From the NCBI GenBank assembly GCA_035705295.1, contig DASSWG010000160.1, positions 1 through 19,028 on the forward strand: DNA of 19,028 nt, given 5' to 3'. The position numbers were made by a program, and so were the translations under genes. The notes beneath the pieces were generated by a model that was given only the letters and a program-made list of their open reading frames with translations, had not been told where the DNA came from and did not search any database. The stretch's first letter is position 1; the number at the start of each line of letters is the position of its first letter. Positions 1-6,348 of the stretch are shown piece by piece. The DNA is from DASSWG01 sp035705295. GTDB lineage: Bacteria; Bacteroidota; Bacteroidia; Flavobacteriales; Flavobacteriaceae.

Positions 1-987
1 AAAAAAGCGGTGGAAAAATCCCTGCAATCAAGATCCGGTTCTTCCACGATTCCTTCAAAAAAGGAATTTCCGAAAGAAAATGTATATGCGGGAATTGTGG
101 GGAGCTCCGCGCCCATTCAAAAAATGATCGAGGTTATCGAACGTGTAAAAAACAACCGGGCCACGATTTTGATAACCGGGGAAAGCGGAACGGGGAAAGA
201 ATTGGTGGCGCGGGCCATCCACTACAAAGGTACCTTTGCCGCCAATCCGTTCATAGCGGTGAATTGTGGCGCCATTCCCGAAAATTTGTTGGAATCGGAA
301 CTTTTTGGCTATGTAAAAGGAGCGTTCACGGGTGCCAATGAAACCCGGAAAGGCTTTTTTCAAGCCGCCGCCGGGGGCACGATTTTTTTGGATGAAATTG
401 GCACGGCCCCTCACACGGTTCAAACCCGTTTGCTGCGGGTTTTGCAAGAAAAAGAGGTGCAAATGGTGGGGGCACGGACGGCCGAAAAAATATCCCTTCG
501 CATTATTGCCGCCACCAACAGCAATTTGGTGAATATGGTACAGCACAATTCATTTCGCGAGGACCTGTATTACCGGTTGAACGTGGTGGACATCAAAACC
601 CCGCCATTGCGCGATCACATAGAAGACTTGCCCCTAATTGTGGATATTTTCTTGAAAAAATATGGGTTGGAATACCACAAGCCCAAGGTAGGTTTATCGG
701 AACGCGCCCTGCAAACTTTGATGCGGCACACTTGGCCGGGAAATGTTCGGGAGCTCGAAAACATCATTCAACGAAGCATTATTTTGTGCGAAGGAACCAT
801 AGAAATAGCCGATCTCCCCGAATATCTGAAACACCCGGAACCCACTAAAAATGCTTCGTCAAAATCATTGAAAGAAGTGGAGAAAGCACATATTTTAAAA
901 GTGCTCGCCTCGGTGGGAGACAACAAAACCAAGGCTGCCGAAATTCTTCAAATAGACCGAAAAACCCTTCGGGAAAAATTGAAATAA
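1..987 (+). CDS. sigma-54-dependent transcriptional activator (response-regulator type), 5' end outside window
   Basis: This is the C-terminal part of an NtrC-family activator, which uses ATP hydrolysis to open promoters bound by sigma-54 RNA polymerase. The reading frame is open from base 1, so the gene starts upstream; the GTG at 10 is probably internal. Numbering from that GTG, the AAA+ domain spans about residues 26-270. It has Walker A GESGTGKE (57-64), the sigma-54-contacting GAFTGA loop (104-109), Walker B GTIFLDE (123-129), an arginine-finger region REDLYYRLN (183-191) and the WPGNVRELEN block (242-251). A Fis-type helix-turn-helix occupies 285-325. The N-terminal sensor domain is missing from the window, so a receiver or GAF domain cannot be told apart and the signal is unknown. 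A sigma-54-like promoter lies about 140 bases downstream, which suggests a local target. The family call is secure; the specific role is not. Confidence 0.93.
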   Translation, partial: KKAVEKSLQSRSGSSTIPSKKEFPKENVYAGIVGSSAPIQKMIEVIERVKNNRATILITGESGTGKELVARAIHYKGTFAANPFIAVNCGAIPENLLESELFGYVKGAFTGANETRKGFFQAAAGGTIFLDEIGTAPHTVQTRLLRVLQEKEVQMVGARTAEKISLRIIAATNSNLVNMVQHNSFREDLYYRLNVVDIKTPPLRDHIEDLPLIVDIFLKKYGLEYHKPKVGLSERALQTLMRHTWPGNVRELENIIQRSIILCEGTIEIADLPEYLKHPEPTKNASSKSLKEVEKAHILKVLASVGDNKTKAAEILQIDRKTLREKLK

Positions 988-1084
988 CCCTTATTTATGC
1001 TCTGGTACATTCTTCTCCGGTTGGGTAATTTCTCCCCGGTGAAAATAATTGTTTTTATTTTTTTTGTTTTATTAAATATTGATT

Positions 1085-1105
1085 GTCAGCATTTTGAATG
1101 TTGAT
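1085..1105. promoter_or_regulatory. possible activator-binding dyad upstream of the sigma-54-like promoter
   Basis: GTCAGCAT (1085-1092) and ATGTTGAT (1098-1105) form an imperfect inverted repeat (6 of 8 pairs, the rest G-T wobbles) separated by 5 bases. Activators of the NtrC class bind such dyads, usually 80-150 bases upstream of the start. This one would sit only about 45-65 bases upstream, so the assignment is weak. Confidence 0.2.
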
Positions 1106-1124
1106 GTGAATTTTTTATTGTCTT

Positions 1125-1139
1125 CGGCACAGCCTTTGT
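1125..1139 (+). promoter_or_regulatory. sigma-54-like -24/-12 promoter
   Basis: The stretch CGGCACAGCCTTTGT fits the sigma-54 consensus TGGCACG-N4-TTGC. GG is at 1126-1127, CAC at 1128-1130 and TTG at 1136-1138, with the GG-to-GT distance correct. The two deviations are C for the first T and T for the C of the -12 GC, the latter being a normally well kept base. Transcription would start near 1151, giving a leader of about 38 bases before the ATG at 1189. It lies directly downstream of a sigma-54 activator gene, which raises its plausibility. Confidence 0.4.
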
Positions 1140-1188
1140 CATTTCGGTGTCAAAACAAAACTTTTTCAAAAAACCATTTAAAACAATA

Positions 1189-1347
1189 ATGATAAAATAC
1201 CCGAATCCCGAGCCGGTATTAAAAGAATATTTTAATACTGCCGGCCCTATTGATGAAATTTCAACCGGGCTTTGTGCAAATTGTGAGGAAAAAGTGATTT
1301 GCAATTGGAAAGAAAACAACAAACAATACTGCGAACTTTATCAATAA
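1189..1347 (+). CDS. small cysteine-rich protein of unknown function (52 aa)
   Basis: I do not recognise the family. The protein is 52 residues, soluble and mostly hydrophilic. It has a C-x2-C pair followed by two more Cys near the C-terminus (in CANCEEKVIC and QYCELYQ), an arrangement that could bind a metal such as zinc or iron; that is inference. A GTG at 1147 in the same frame would add 14 basic residues, but it lies upstream of the start site expected from the sigma-54-like promoter and is less likely than the ATG at 1189. The stop is only 4 bases before the glutamate dehydrogenase start, so the two are probably cotranscribed and perhaps translationally coupled. The existence of the gene is supported by this spacing and by the Cys pattern. 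Confidence 0.6.
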   Translation: MIKYPNPEPVLKEYFNTAGPIDEISTGLCANCEEKVICNWKENNKQYCELYQ

Positions 1348-1351
1348 AATT

Positions 1352-2632
1352 ATGATCACTACAAAAGAGAAAAAGCAGTCATCGATGTACGATACGGTGA
1401 TGCAACAGTTCAACAAAACCGCCGATTTGATCGATCTGAACCCGAACATTCGAAAAATACTATCGATCACCAACAACGAAATCGTGATTCATTTTCCGGT
1501 GAAAATGGACGATGGGAAAGTGAAAATTTTCACCGGCTACCGCGTGCAGCACAACAACGCATTGGGCCCGTACAAAGGTGGATTGCGGTACCACCCCACC
1601 GTGGATGTGGAAGCCGCAAAGGCCCTGGCAATTTGGATGACTTGGAAAACTTCCCTTGCAGGACTTCCTTATGGAGGGGCCAAAGGAGGGATTCAAATAG
1701 ACCCACGGGATTATTCCCTTTCCGAACTGGAACGCATTACCCGTAGGTTCACATTCGCTTTGGGACAAAATATTGGCCCGGAACACGACATTCCGGCCCC
1801 GGACGTGAACACCAATGCACAGACCATGGCCTGGATCGCCGATACGTATATGTCCACAAAATCTTCATCGGAACGCACCCAAAACCTCCATGTGGTTACA
1901 GGAAAACCCATTGGTACAGGAGGTTTGGAAGGCCGCGACCGGGCAACCGGGTTTGGAGTATATAATTCCATAAAACTTATGCTGGAAAGTAAAGGGGAAA
2001 GCCTTCAGGGCAAAACCTTTATCGTTCAAGGCTACGGAAACGTGGGGTATTGGGCATCGCATTTTTTGGCAAAGGACGGTGCAAAATTGCTGTCGGTTCA
2101 AGATGCGCATGCCACGCTTTTCAATAAAAACGGAATTTCCACAGAAGCTTTGTTCGAACATTCAAAACCGAGGAAAGGTTCAATAGCAGGATTTGAAGAC
2201 GCAGTTGAAATTGACCCTGCCGATTTTTTTGGTTTGGAATGCGATATATTGATCTTGGCCGCTTTGGGCAACCAAATCACCGGGGAAAATGCGCACAAAG
2301 TGAAAGCCCCGCTCGTGGCAGAAGGCGCGAACGGCCCCATTACCAGTGCAGGGGAAGCTATTTTGTTGGGAAACAACATTTGTATCATTCCCGACATTTT
2401 GTGCAACTCCGGTGGGGTGATCGGAAGTTATTTTGAGTGGTTGCAAAACCGCAACGGCGAACTTTGGCAATTGGAAGACGTGATGCCGAAACTCGAAAAG
2501 AAACTTTCAGAGGTATTCAAAAAAGTAGCGGACAAGGTGAAAGAAAAAGATGTCGATTGGAGGACCGCAGCTTACATCCTGGCTATTTCCCGTATTGAAA
2601 TGGCCTATGTGCAACGCGGTATTTTTCCGTAA
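1352..2632 (+). CDS. glutamate dehydrogenase (Glu/Leu/Phe/Val dehydrogenase family)
   Basis: A cytoplasmic enzyme that interconverts glutamate with 2-oxoglutarate and ammonium using NAD(P). The 426-residue length fits the hexameric class of about 420-450 residues. The N-terminal substrate domain carries GPYKGG (K75), MTWKT (K99) and the catalytic-Lys motif LPYGGAKGG (K111), followed by PAPDVNT with the catalytic Asp (D151). The Rossmann domain has the dinucleotide loop GYGNVG (227-232). The C-terminal part has EGANGP and LCNSGG, typical of the family. The ATG at 1352 is the first start after the upstream small gene. Coenzyme preference cannot be settled by eye. A strong hairpin follows the gene. 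Placement behind a sigma-54-like promoter would fit nitrogen control, but that link is inferred. Leucine-type dehydrogenases share the fold; length and substrate-domain motifs favour glutamate. Confidence 0.93.
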   Translation: MITTKEKKQSSMYDTVMQQFNKTADLIDLNPNIRKILSITNNEIVIHFPVKMDDGKVKIFTGYRVQHNNALGPYKGGLRYHPTVDVEAAKALAIWMTWKTSLAGLPYGGAKGGIQIDPRDYSLSELERITRRFTFALGQNIGPEHDIPAPDVNTNAQTMAWIADTYMSTKSSSERTQNLHVVTGKPIGTGGLEGRDRATGFGVYNSIKLMLESKGESLQGKTFIVQGYGNVGYWASHFLAKDGAKLLSVQDAHATLFNKNGISTEALFEHSKPRKGSIAGFEDAVEIDPADFFGLECDILILAALGNQITGENAHKVKAPLVAEGANGPITSAGEAILLGNNICIIPDILCNSGGVIGSYFEWLQNRNGELWQLEDVMPKLEKKLSEVFKKVADKVKEKDVDWRTAAYILAISRIEMAYVQRGIFP

Positions 2633-2653
2633 AGACAAATTAGTTAAAAACCC

Positions 2654-2720
2654 AAACAATAAAATCCATACCAACCCAAAATGGCCATCACACCACTTTT
2701 GGGTTGGTAATTTATTGTTT
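2654..2720 (+). terminator. strong two-part stem-loop after the glutamate dehydrogenase gene
   Basis: The inner arms TACCAACCCAAAA (2669-2681) and TTTTGGGTTGGTA (2697-2709) pair perfectly over 13 bases around a 15-base loop. The outer arms AAACAATAAA (2654-2663) and TTTATTGTTT (2711-2720) pair perfectly over 10 bases, with a 5-versus-1-base bulge between the two stems. The T-rich right flank suits an intrinsic terminator that could work in both directions. It ends 17 bases before the next start codon, so an attenuator or an mRNA-end-protecting hairpin is an alternative. Confidence 0.6.
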
Positions 2721-2736
2721 CAAAAAATTGAAAATC

Positions 2737-3147
2737 ATGAAATATGGAACGTTGATATTGGAAAAAAAAGAACACGAACTGCTGAAAAAATATTTTTTGA
2801 ACGCGTCCGCCCAACCGGATCCGTCCTACCGTGCTTCCGCCTCAAAATTGAGCGAGGAATTGAAATCGGCGAAAATCGTCAGTGAAAAGGAGATGCCCGA
2901 TGATATTATTCGGTTTGGTTCAATGGTTACCATTCAAACCCCTTTTGGTCCTGAAAAAACCTACCAGTTGGTCCGGCCGGAGGAAAGTGATATTGCGCAG
3001 CACAAAATTTCCATTTTGGCGCCCATGGGAACCGCTTTGATCGGTTATGCAAAAGGTGACGAAATCGAGTGGCAATTCCCTTCGGGCATGAACAGCCTAA
3101 AAATAACACATGTGGAACCTAAAAAAAGACAAGCTCATGAACAATAA
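2737..3147 (+). CDS. GreA/GreB C-terminal-domain protein, Rnk-like
   Basis: A 136-residue protein with a short helical N-terminus (about 1-50) and a GreA/GreB C-terminal FKBP-like domain (about 55-126). The domain is recognisable from GSMVTIQTPFG, YQLVRPEESD, KISILAPMGTALIG and GDEIEWQFP. The long N-terminal coiled coil that Gre factors insert into the RNA polymerase channel is absent or very short, as in Rnk, so a role at RNA polymerase is likely but transcript cleavage is uncertain. The start is set at ATG 2737; an in-frame TTG at 2704 would begin inside the stem of the preceding hairpin and is rejected. The gene overlaps the next one by 11 bases, indicating coexpression. In Bacteroidota this family is sometimes mis-named as an acyl-carrier synthase. 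Confidence 0.8.
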   Translation: MKYGTLILEKKEHELLKKYFLNASAQPDPSYRASASKLSEELKSAKIVSEKEMPDDIIRFGSMVTIQTPFGPEKTYQLVRPEESDIAQHKISILAPMGTALIGYAKGDEIEWQFPSGMNSLKITHVEPKKRQAHEQ

Positions 3148-3526
3148 AATCCAAGGCTTTGCAACTACTGAAGGCGTGCAAAAAGCCGATCTGCAAATAG
3201 AGATTGAAAATTGGGAATCCCAAATAGATTTTATGAAAAAAGAACTCGTTTTTTATTTAAAATTGGTGAGGCTTCCGGCATTGAACATAACAGATCCCAG
3301 CTTTTTTTTACAGGGATTGCAAGAGGTAGAAAATACAAACGAAACCTTTGAAAAACTACTGTTGAACTATAAAAACAGCCTGGATGGACTGAATGAATGT
3401 GAGGATATTCAATGCGAATCCTACTACATGGAAACTCATGAAGAAATTCAAGACAAAATTAAAAAACACCAACTTCGTTTCCGCGCGATCAAATCCCAAA
3501 TCTTTTTAGTGGTTCAAAAAATATAG
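3137..3526 (+). CDS. conserved-looking helical protein of unknown function (129 aa)
   Basis: Not recognised. The protein has no signal peptide or membrane segment, is rich in Glu, Lys and Leu, and should be almost wholly alpha-helical, with probable coiled-coil stretches at about residues 15-45 and 60-125. Two Cys lie in NECEDIQCES. The ATG at 3137 overlaps the end of the Rnk-like gene by 11 bases; the in-frame ATG at 3110 would deepen the overlap to 38 bases and is less likely. The tight overlap suggests a functional tie with the Rnk-like protein, perhaps stress-related, but no function can be assigned. A non-coding stretch of 168 bases follows. Confidence 0.7.
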   Translation: MNNKIQGFATTEGVQKADLQIEIENWESQIDFMKKELVFYLKLVRLPALNITDPSFFLQGLQEVENTNETFEKLLLNYKNSLDGLNECEDIQCESYYMETHEEIQDKIKKHQLRFRAIKSQIFLVVQKI

Positions 3527-3627
3527 GATGGAAGCAACCCCAAAATCCGTGATTTAATAGTTGTATAAAAGACATGCACTTGTTTTTAAAGTGATTCATT
3601 TTTAAAAGGTTTAAGGTGTAAAATAAT

Positions 3628-3647
3628 TTCGGATAAATTTGTCCGAA
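3628..3647. promoter_or_regulatory. near-perfect 20-bp palindrome, candidate Rrf2/NsrR-type operator
   Basis: The sequence TTCGGATAAATTTGTCCGAA is a palindrome in which 9 of 10 base pairs are symmetric; the exception is T3634 against G3641. Its right half contains the promoter's TTTG element (3638-3641), so a bound protein would block RNA polymerase. The Rrf2-family repressor encoded one gene downstream is the natural candidate to bind it. Rrf2 proteins are dimers that bind AT-rich palindromes of this kind. The binding itself is inferred. Confidence 0.65.
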
Positions 3648-3669
3648 TTAAAATTGTGTTGTAATTTTG
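3638..3669 (+). promoter_or_regulatory. Bacteroidota-type promoter (TTTG / TAnnTTTG) for the NO-stress operon
   Basis: TTTG at 3638-3641 and TAATTTTG at 3662-3669 are separated by 20 bases. This exactly fits the Bacteroidota housekeeping consensus (TTTG at -33, TAnnTTTG at -7). Transcription would begin near 3675, leaving a leader of about 20 bases before ATG 3695. I found no other exact TAnnTTTG element in the gaps between the following genes up to 11308, so this may be the main promoter of the whole run. Confidence 0.65.
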
Positions 3670-3694
3670 TACCATAATCAAAACATTCATTGTT

Positions 3695-3988
3695 ATGGAA
3701 CTTTACAACAGACTTTATCGCGATTTTGAAAGTTTATTTTTGGGCTATGCCACGCTGGCCATTATTTTGAACAGTTGTGTGGGCGGTGCGGCCGCAATGG
3801 TGATATTGATGAACGGGCACGATTTTGGCCAAATGGCGCAACTTTTTTTGGCGGTTTCGGCCTGTATGTGGTACAACACGACGATTTTGGCGGATATGAA
3901 ACCAAAATTTGTTTTCAACTCCCTATTGGCCAGTTTGGGAATTTGTATTGTGCTGCTCATAGTCAATATCTGGGTATTGATGCAATAA
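3695..3988 (+). CDS. small membrane protein of unknown function, first gene of the operon (97 aa)
   Basis: Not recognised. Hydropathy read by eye gives three membrane helices at about residues 13-38, 47-66 and 72-95, with short loops. No signal peptide is evident, and Cys residues occur within the helices (SCVGG, SACMW, GICIV). There are no haem-binding CxxCH motifs. It is the first gene after the operator-promoter at 3628-3669 and precedes the Rrf2 regulator by 45 bases, so it should be the most directly controlled product of the operon. Possible jobs are a membrane accessory factor for the downstream oxidase or a stress-linked membrane protein; neither is shown by sequence. Confidence 0.75.
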   Translation: MELYNRLYRDFESLFLGYATLAIILNSCVGGAAAMVILMNGHDFGQMAQLFLAVSACMWYNTTILADMKPKFVFNSLLASLGICIVLLIVNIWVLMQ

Positions 3989-4002
3989 AAAATGTATTTT
4001 AG

Positions 4003-4018
4003 CTATCGAATTGGATAG
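4003..4018. promoter_or_regulatory. imperfect palindrome before the Rrf2 gene
   Basis: CTATCGAATTGGATAG is symmetric at 7 of 8 base pairs and lies 16 bases before the Rrf2 start codon. It could be a second regulator site or an mRNA hairpin covering the start region. It is only loosely similar to the 3628-3647 palindrome, and no clear promoter accompanies it. Confidence 0.25.
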
Positions 4019-4033
4019 GCAAAAAAAGAAAAT

Positions 4034-4471
4034 ATGATTTTTTCAAAAGCATGTGAATACGGAATACGGGCAACCTTGTACATCGCCCATCAATCGCTGA
4101 ACCGGGAACGGGCGACGCTCAAGGACATCGCGGCCGATATCGGTTCGCCGGTGGCTTTTACCGCCAAGATTTTGCAGCAGCTCACCAAAAACAACCTGAT
4201 CGACTCCACCAAAGGGCCTATGGGCGGGTTTCACATTGCCCCCGAAAAGATGAAAAACACCAAGCTCATCCAAATTGTGGAAGCCATTGACGGGTTGGAT
4301 ATTTTCACCCAATGTGGCTTGGGGCTGAAAGAATGTTCCGAAACACGTCCGTGCCCGGTCCACGACAAATTCAAACCCGTGCGCAACGGCCTGCACGAAA
4401 TGATGGATAGTACCAGCGTGTTCGAACTCGCTACCGGTTTGGAGCAAAAACTGACCTACTTGAAACATTAA
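4034..4471 (+). CDS. Rrf2-family Fe-S transcriptional regulator, NsrR-like
   Basis: A 145-residue DNA-binding protein of the Rrf2 family. The N-terminal winged helix-turn-helix (about 1-75) has the family pattern SKACEYGIRA, the DIAADIG recognition region and KGPMGGF in the wing. Three Cys at 94, 101 and 107 (C-x6-C-x5-C) match the cluster-binding triad of NsrR and IscR, where the Fe-S cluster is destroyed or modified by NO or other stress and repression is lifted. An acidic residue at position 8 (Glu) sits where an NsrR protein is known to use Asp as fourth ligand. The neighbours (globin, RIC, haem-copper enzymes) favour NO sensing over Fe-S biogenesis control. It lies within the operon whose promoter carries the candidate operator at 3628, so autoregulation is likely. 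NsrR versus another Rrf2 member cannot be decided by eye. Confidence 0.88.
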   Translation: MIFSKACEYGIRATLYIAHQSLNRERATLKDIAADIGSPVAFTAKILQQLTKNNLIDSTKGPMGGFHIAPEKMKNTKLIQIVEAIDGLDIFTQCGLGLKECSETRPCPVHDKFKPVRNGLHEMMDSTSVFELATGLEQKLTYLKH

Positions 4472-4517
4472 AAAAAAATTGAAACTTAAAGTATAAAAAG
4501 GTCTTAATATCAACAAA

Positions 4518-6338
4518 ATGAAGAAATATTTTCAATTACTGTTTTGGATACTTTTCCCGATTTCGCTCTGGTCGCAAAACACAAGTGTGGAAACGGACAA
4601 CTGGTTGACAAGTCCGGGCGTTATCGGCACTATCTTTTTGGTGGTGGTTGTGCTGGTTGTCGCCATTGTAATATTATTGGCACGGATGAACGCCTACATT
4701 TCCAAGATAGGCAAGAAGCGTCTTGAGAAAGACCGTGTTGCTTTCAGTGAGGAGCTCATTGGTTTGGAGGATGAAGAAATCGATGAAATACTGAAAAAGC
4801 GAAAAAAAGCAAAACACTATAAACTCAAGGGAAATGAACTGGGAAGTGAAAATAAGGCCGAAGATAGAAAAGGCTTGATCCATAATCTTACAACCCGGCC
4901 CGACAACCCGCTTTTCGACCAAAAAAAAAAGTCGAAGATAAGACTTGAAACCCCGGAAGGCCTGAAAAAAATTGTCATTTACTATTTGGGCGCCGCTACC
5001 TTTTGGTTGGTTTTTGGAACCTTGGTAGGCGAATATCTCGGCTTCAAATTCATTTGGCCCGAACTGGACAAAATCTCTTGGCTTTCGTTTGGACGGTTGC
5101 GCCCGGTGCATACCAATACCGTGTTTTGGGGCTGGTCCTCCTTGGCCATGATCGGGCTGGGATATTTCGTGATCGCCCGTACCTCCAATACCGTGCTCCA
5201 TAGTTATAAATTGGCACGCTGGGGTTTTATCCTAATCAACCTTACGGTAATCCTCGGAAATATTGCCTTGATGGCCGGCATCAATAATGGAGGAGGGGAA
5301 TACCGCGAATATATCTGGCCCATTATGGGGCTTTTTATGATTGGAATTGTGCTCACCCTGATCAATTTTCACCAAACGGTGGCCAAGCGAAAAATATCCG
5401 AAATATATATTTCCAATTGGTTTATGCTGGCTGCACTAGCCTTTATTGGGGTCATTGCCGTCGTTGGGTACCTCCCTTTTTATCAAGATGGGCTGGGCGA
5501 AACGGTCATTGCGGGGTTTTATATGCACAATGCTGTGGGAATGTGGTTCATGACCTTTACTTTGGGCTTGGTCTATTATTATCTTCCGGCCTCATTGAAC
5601 AAACCCATTTACTCCTATTCCCTCGGGGTATTGGCTTTTTGGACACAGATTTTGTTCTACACCAATATTGGGACCCACCATTTTGTGTTCAGCCCCATCC
5701 CGTGGTGGTTGCAAACCGTGGCGATTGTGTTCAGTATGGGAATGTTCATTCCGGTCATCGCCGGGGCCACCAACTTTTTGCTGACCATGAAAGGAAGTTG
5801 GAGCCATATTTCAAAAAGCTACGTGCTGCCATTCTTTTTGGTGGGCACCATCTTTTATTTTGTGGGCTCTTCCCAAGGGAGTTTTCAGGCGTTCCGCTTT
5901 ACCCAATATATTTGGCATTTCACCGATTTTAACGTGGCCCACTCCCATATGACCATGTACGGAATTATTGCCTTTTTCCTGTGGGCGGGCATTTATACCA
6001 TTGTTCCCAAACTCACGGGCAAAGAACCCCCGCAAGTTTTGGTGGGCGCCCATTTTTGGTTGGCATTTGTGGGGTTGTTCGCTTATATGATTTCCTTGAT
6101 GTGGGGCGGAAGTTTGAAAGGTTTGAGTTGGATTGAAGGAAACCCATTTATAGAATCAGTGATTTTGATGAAAGAGTTTTGGGTTTGGCGCGCCATCGGT
6201 GGAACTTTGATGTTCTTCTCGCACTTGGTCTTCGCCTACAACTTTTATTATATGGTAAAAAATCGACCCAAAAATGAAGTTCCCAGACCAGAAAAAAGAC
6301 CTGTTTACATTACTGAACCCGAAAAAATAACCGAATAA
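4518..6338 (+). CDS. cbb3-like haem-copper oxidase subunit I (CcoN-like) with N-terminal extension and Glu-to-Gln change
   Basis: Membrane catalytic subunit of a C-family haem-copper oxidase. Residues 1-20 look like a signal peptide (MKKYFQLLFWILFPISLWSQ), 33-56 form a membrane helix and 57-150 a charged linker; the CcoN-like core follows. Ligands line up with CcoN: RPVH (H198) and H477 for low-spin haem b, H475 for haem b3, and H337 (MHNAVG) with H387-H388 (GTHH) for CuB. Y381 sits 6 residues before H387 and 44 after H337, as does the His-linked Tyr of canonical CcoN, so O2 reduction is plausible. However Q453 occupies the place, 65 residues after H388 and 22 before H475, where CcoN has a conserved Glu (E323 in Pseudomonas stutzeri numbering, from memory). 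At 606 residues it exceeds a lone CcoN, and it is not fused to CcoO. The cytochrome partner follows after 10 bases. A c-type NO reductase is unlikely because Tyr is kept. Confidence 0.88.
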   Translation: MKKYFQLLFWILFPISLWSQNTSVETDNWLTSPGVIGTIFLVVVVLVVAIVILLARMNAYISKIGKKRLEKDRVAFSEELIGLEDEEIDEILKKRKKAKHYKLKGNELGSENKAEDRKGLIHNLTTRPDNPLFDQKKKSKIRLETPEGLKKIVIYYLGAATFWLVFGTLVGEYLGFKFIWPELDKISWLSFGRLRPVHTNTVFWGWSSLAMIGLGYFVIARTSNTVLHSYKLARWGFILINLTVILGNIALMAGINNGGGEYREYIWPIMGLFMIGIVLTLINFHQTVAKRKISEIYISNWFMLAALAFIGVIAVVGYLPFYQDGLGETVIAGFYMHNAVGMWFMTFTLGLVYYYLPASLNKPIYSYSLGVLAFWTQILFYTNIGTHHFVFSPIPWWLQTVAIVFSMGMFIPVIAGATNFLLTMKGSWSHISKSYVLPFFLVGTIFYFVGSSQGSFQAFRFTQYIWHFTDFNVAHSHMTMYGIIAFFLWAGIYTIVPKLTGKEPPQVLVGAHFWLAFVGLFAYMISLMWGGSLKGLSWIEGNPFIESVILMKEFWVWRAIGGTLMFFSHLVFAYNFYYMVKNRPKNEVPRPEKRPVYITEPEKITE

Positions 6339-6348
6339 ATCCATACTC

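Noticed and set aside
1147..1188. GTG start at 1147 for the small Cys-rich protein, giving 66 residues
   Set aside because: It lies upstream of the transcription start expected from the sigma-54-like element, adds a basic leader of no clear purpose, and a good ATG exists at 1189.
2704..2736. TTG start at 2704 for the Rnk-like protein
   Set aside because: The codon sits within the right arm of the terminator hairpin; ATG 2737 gives the expected N-terminus MKYGTLILEK.
3577..3593. CACTT-N7-AAGTG dyad upstream of the operon promoter as a CRP/FNR-type site
   Set aside because: Only five base pairs per arm and no match to the TTGAT-N4-ATCAA pattern; in AT-rich DNA this is expected by chance.
4518..6338. 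Reading the CcoN-like protein as a cytochrome c-type NO reductase (NorB)
   Set aside because: The cross-linking Tyr is present at the cbb3 spacing (Y381), the partner is CcoO-like rather than NorC-like, and the HLWVEG motif with catalytic Glu seen in norZ of this window is absent here.
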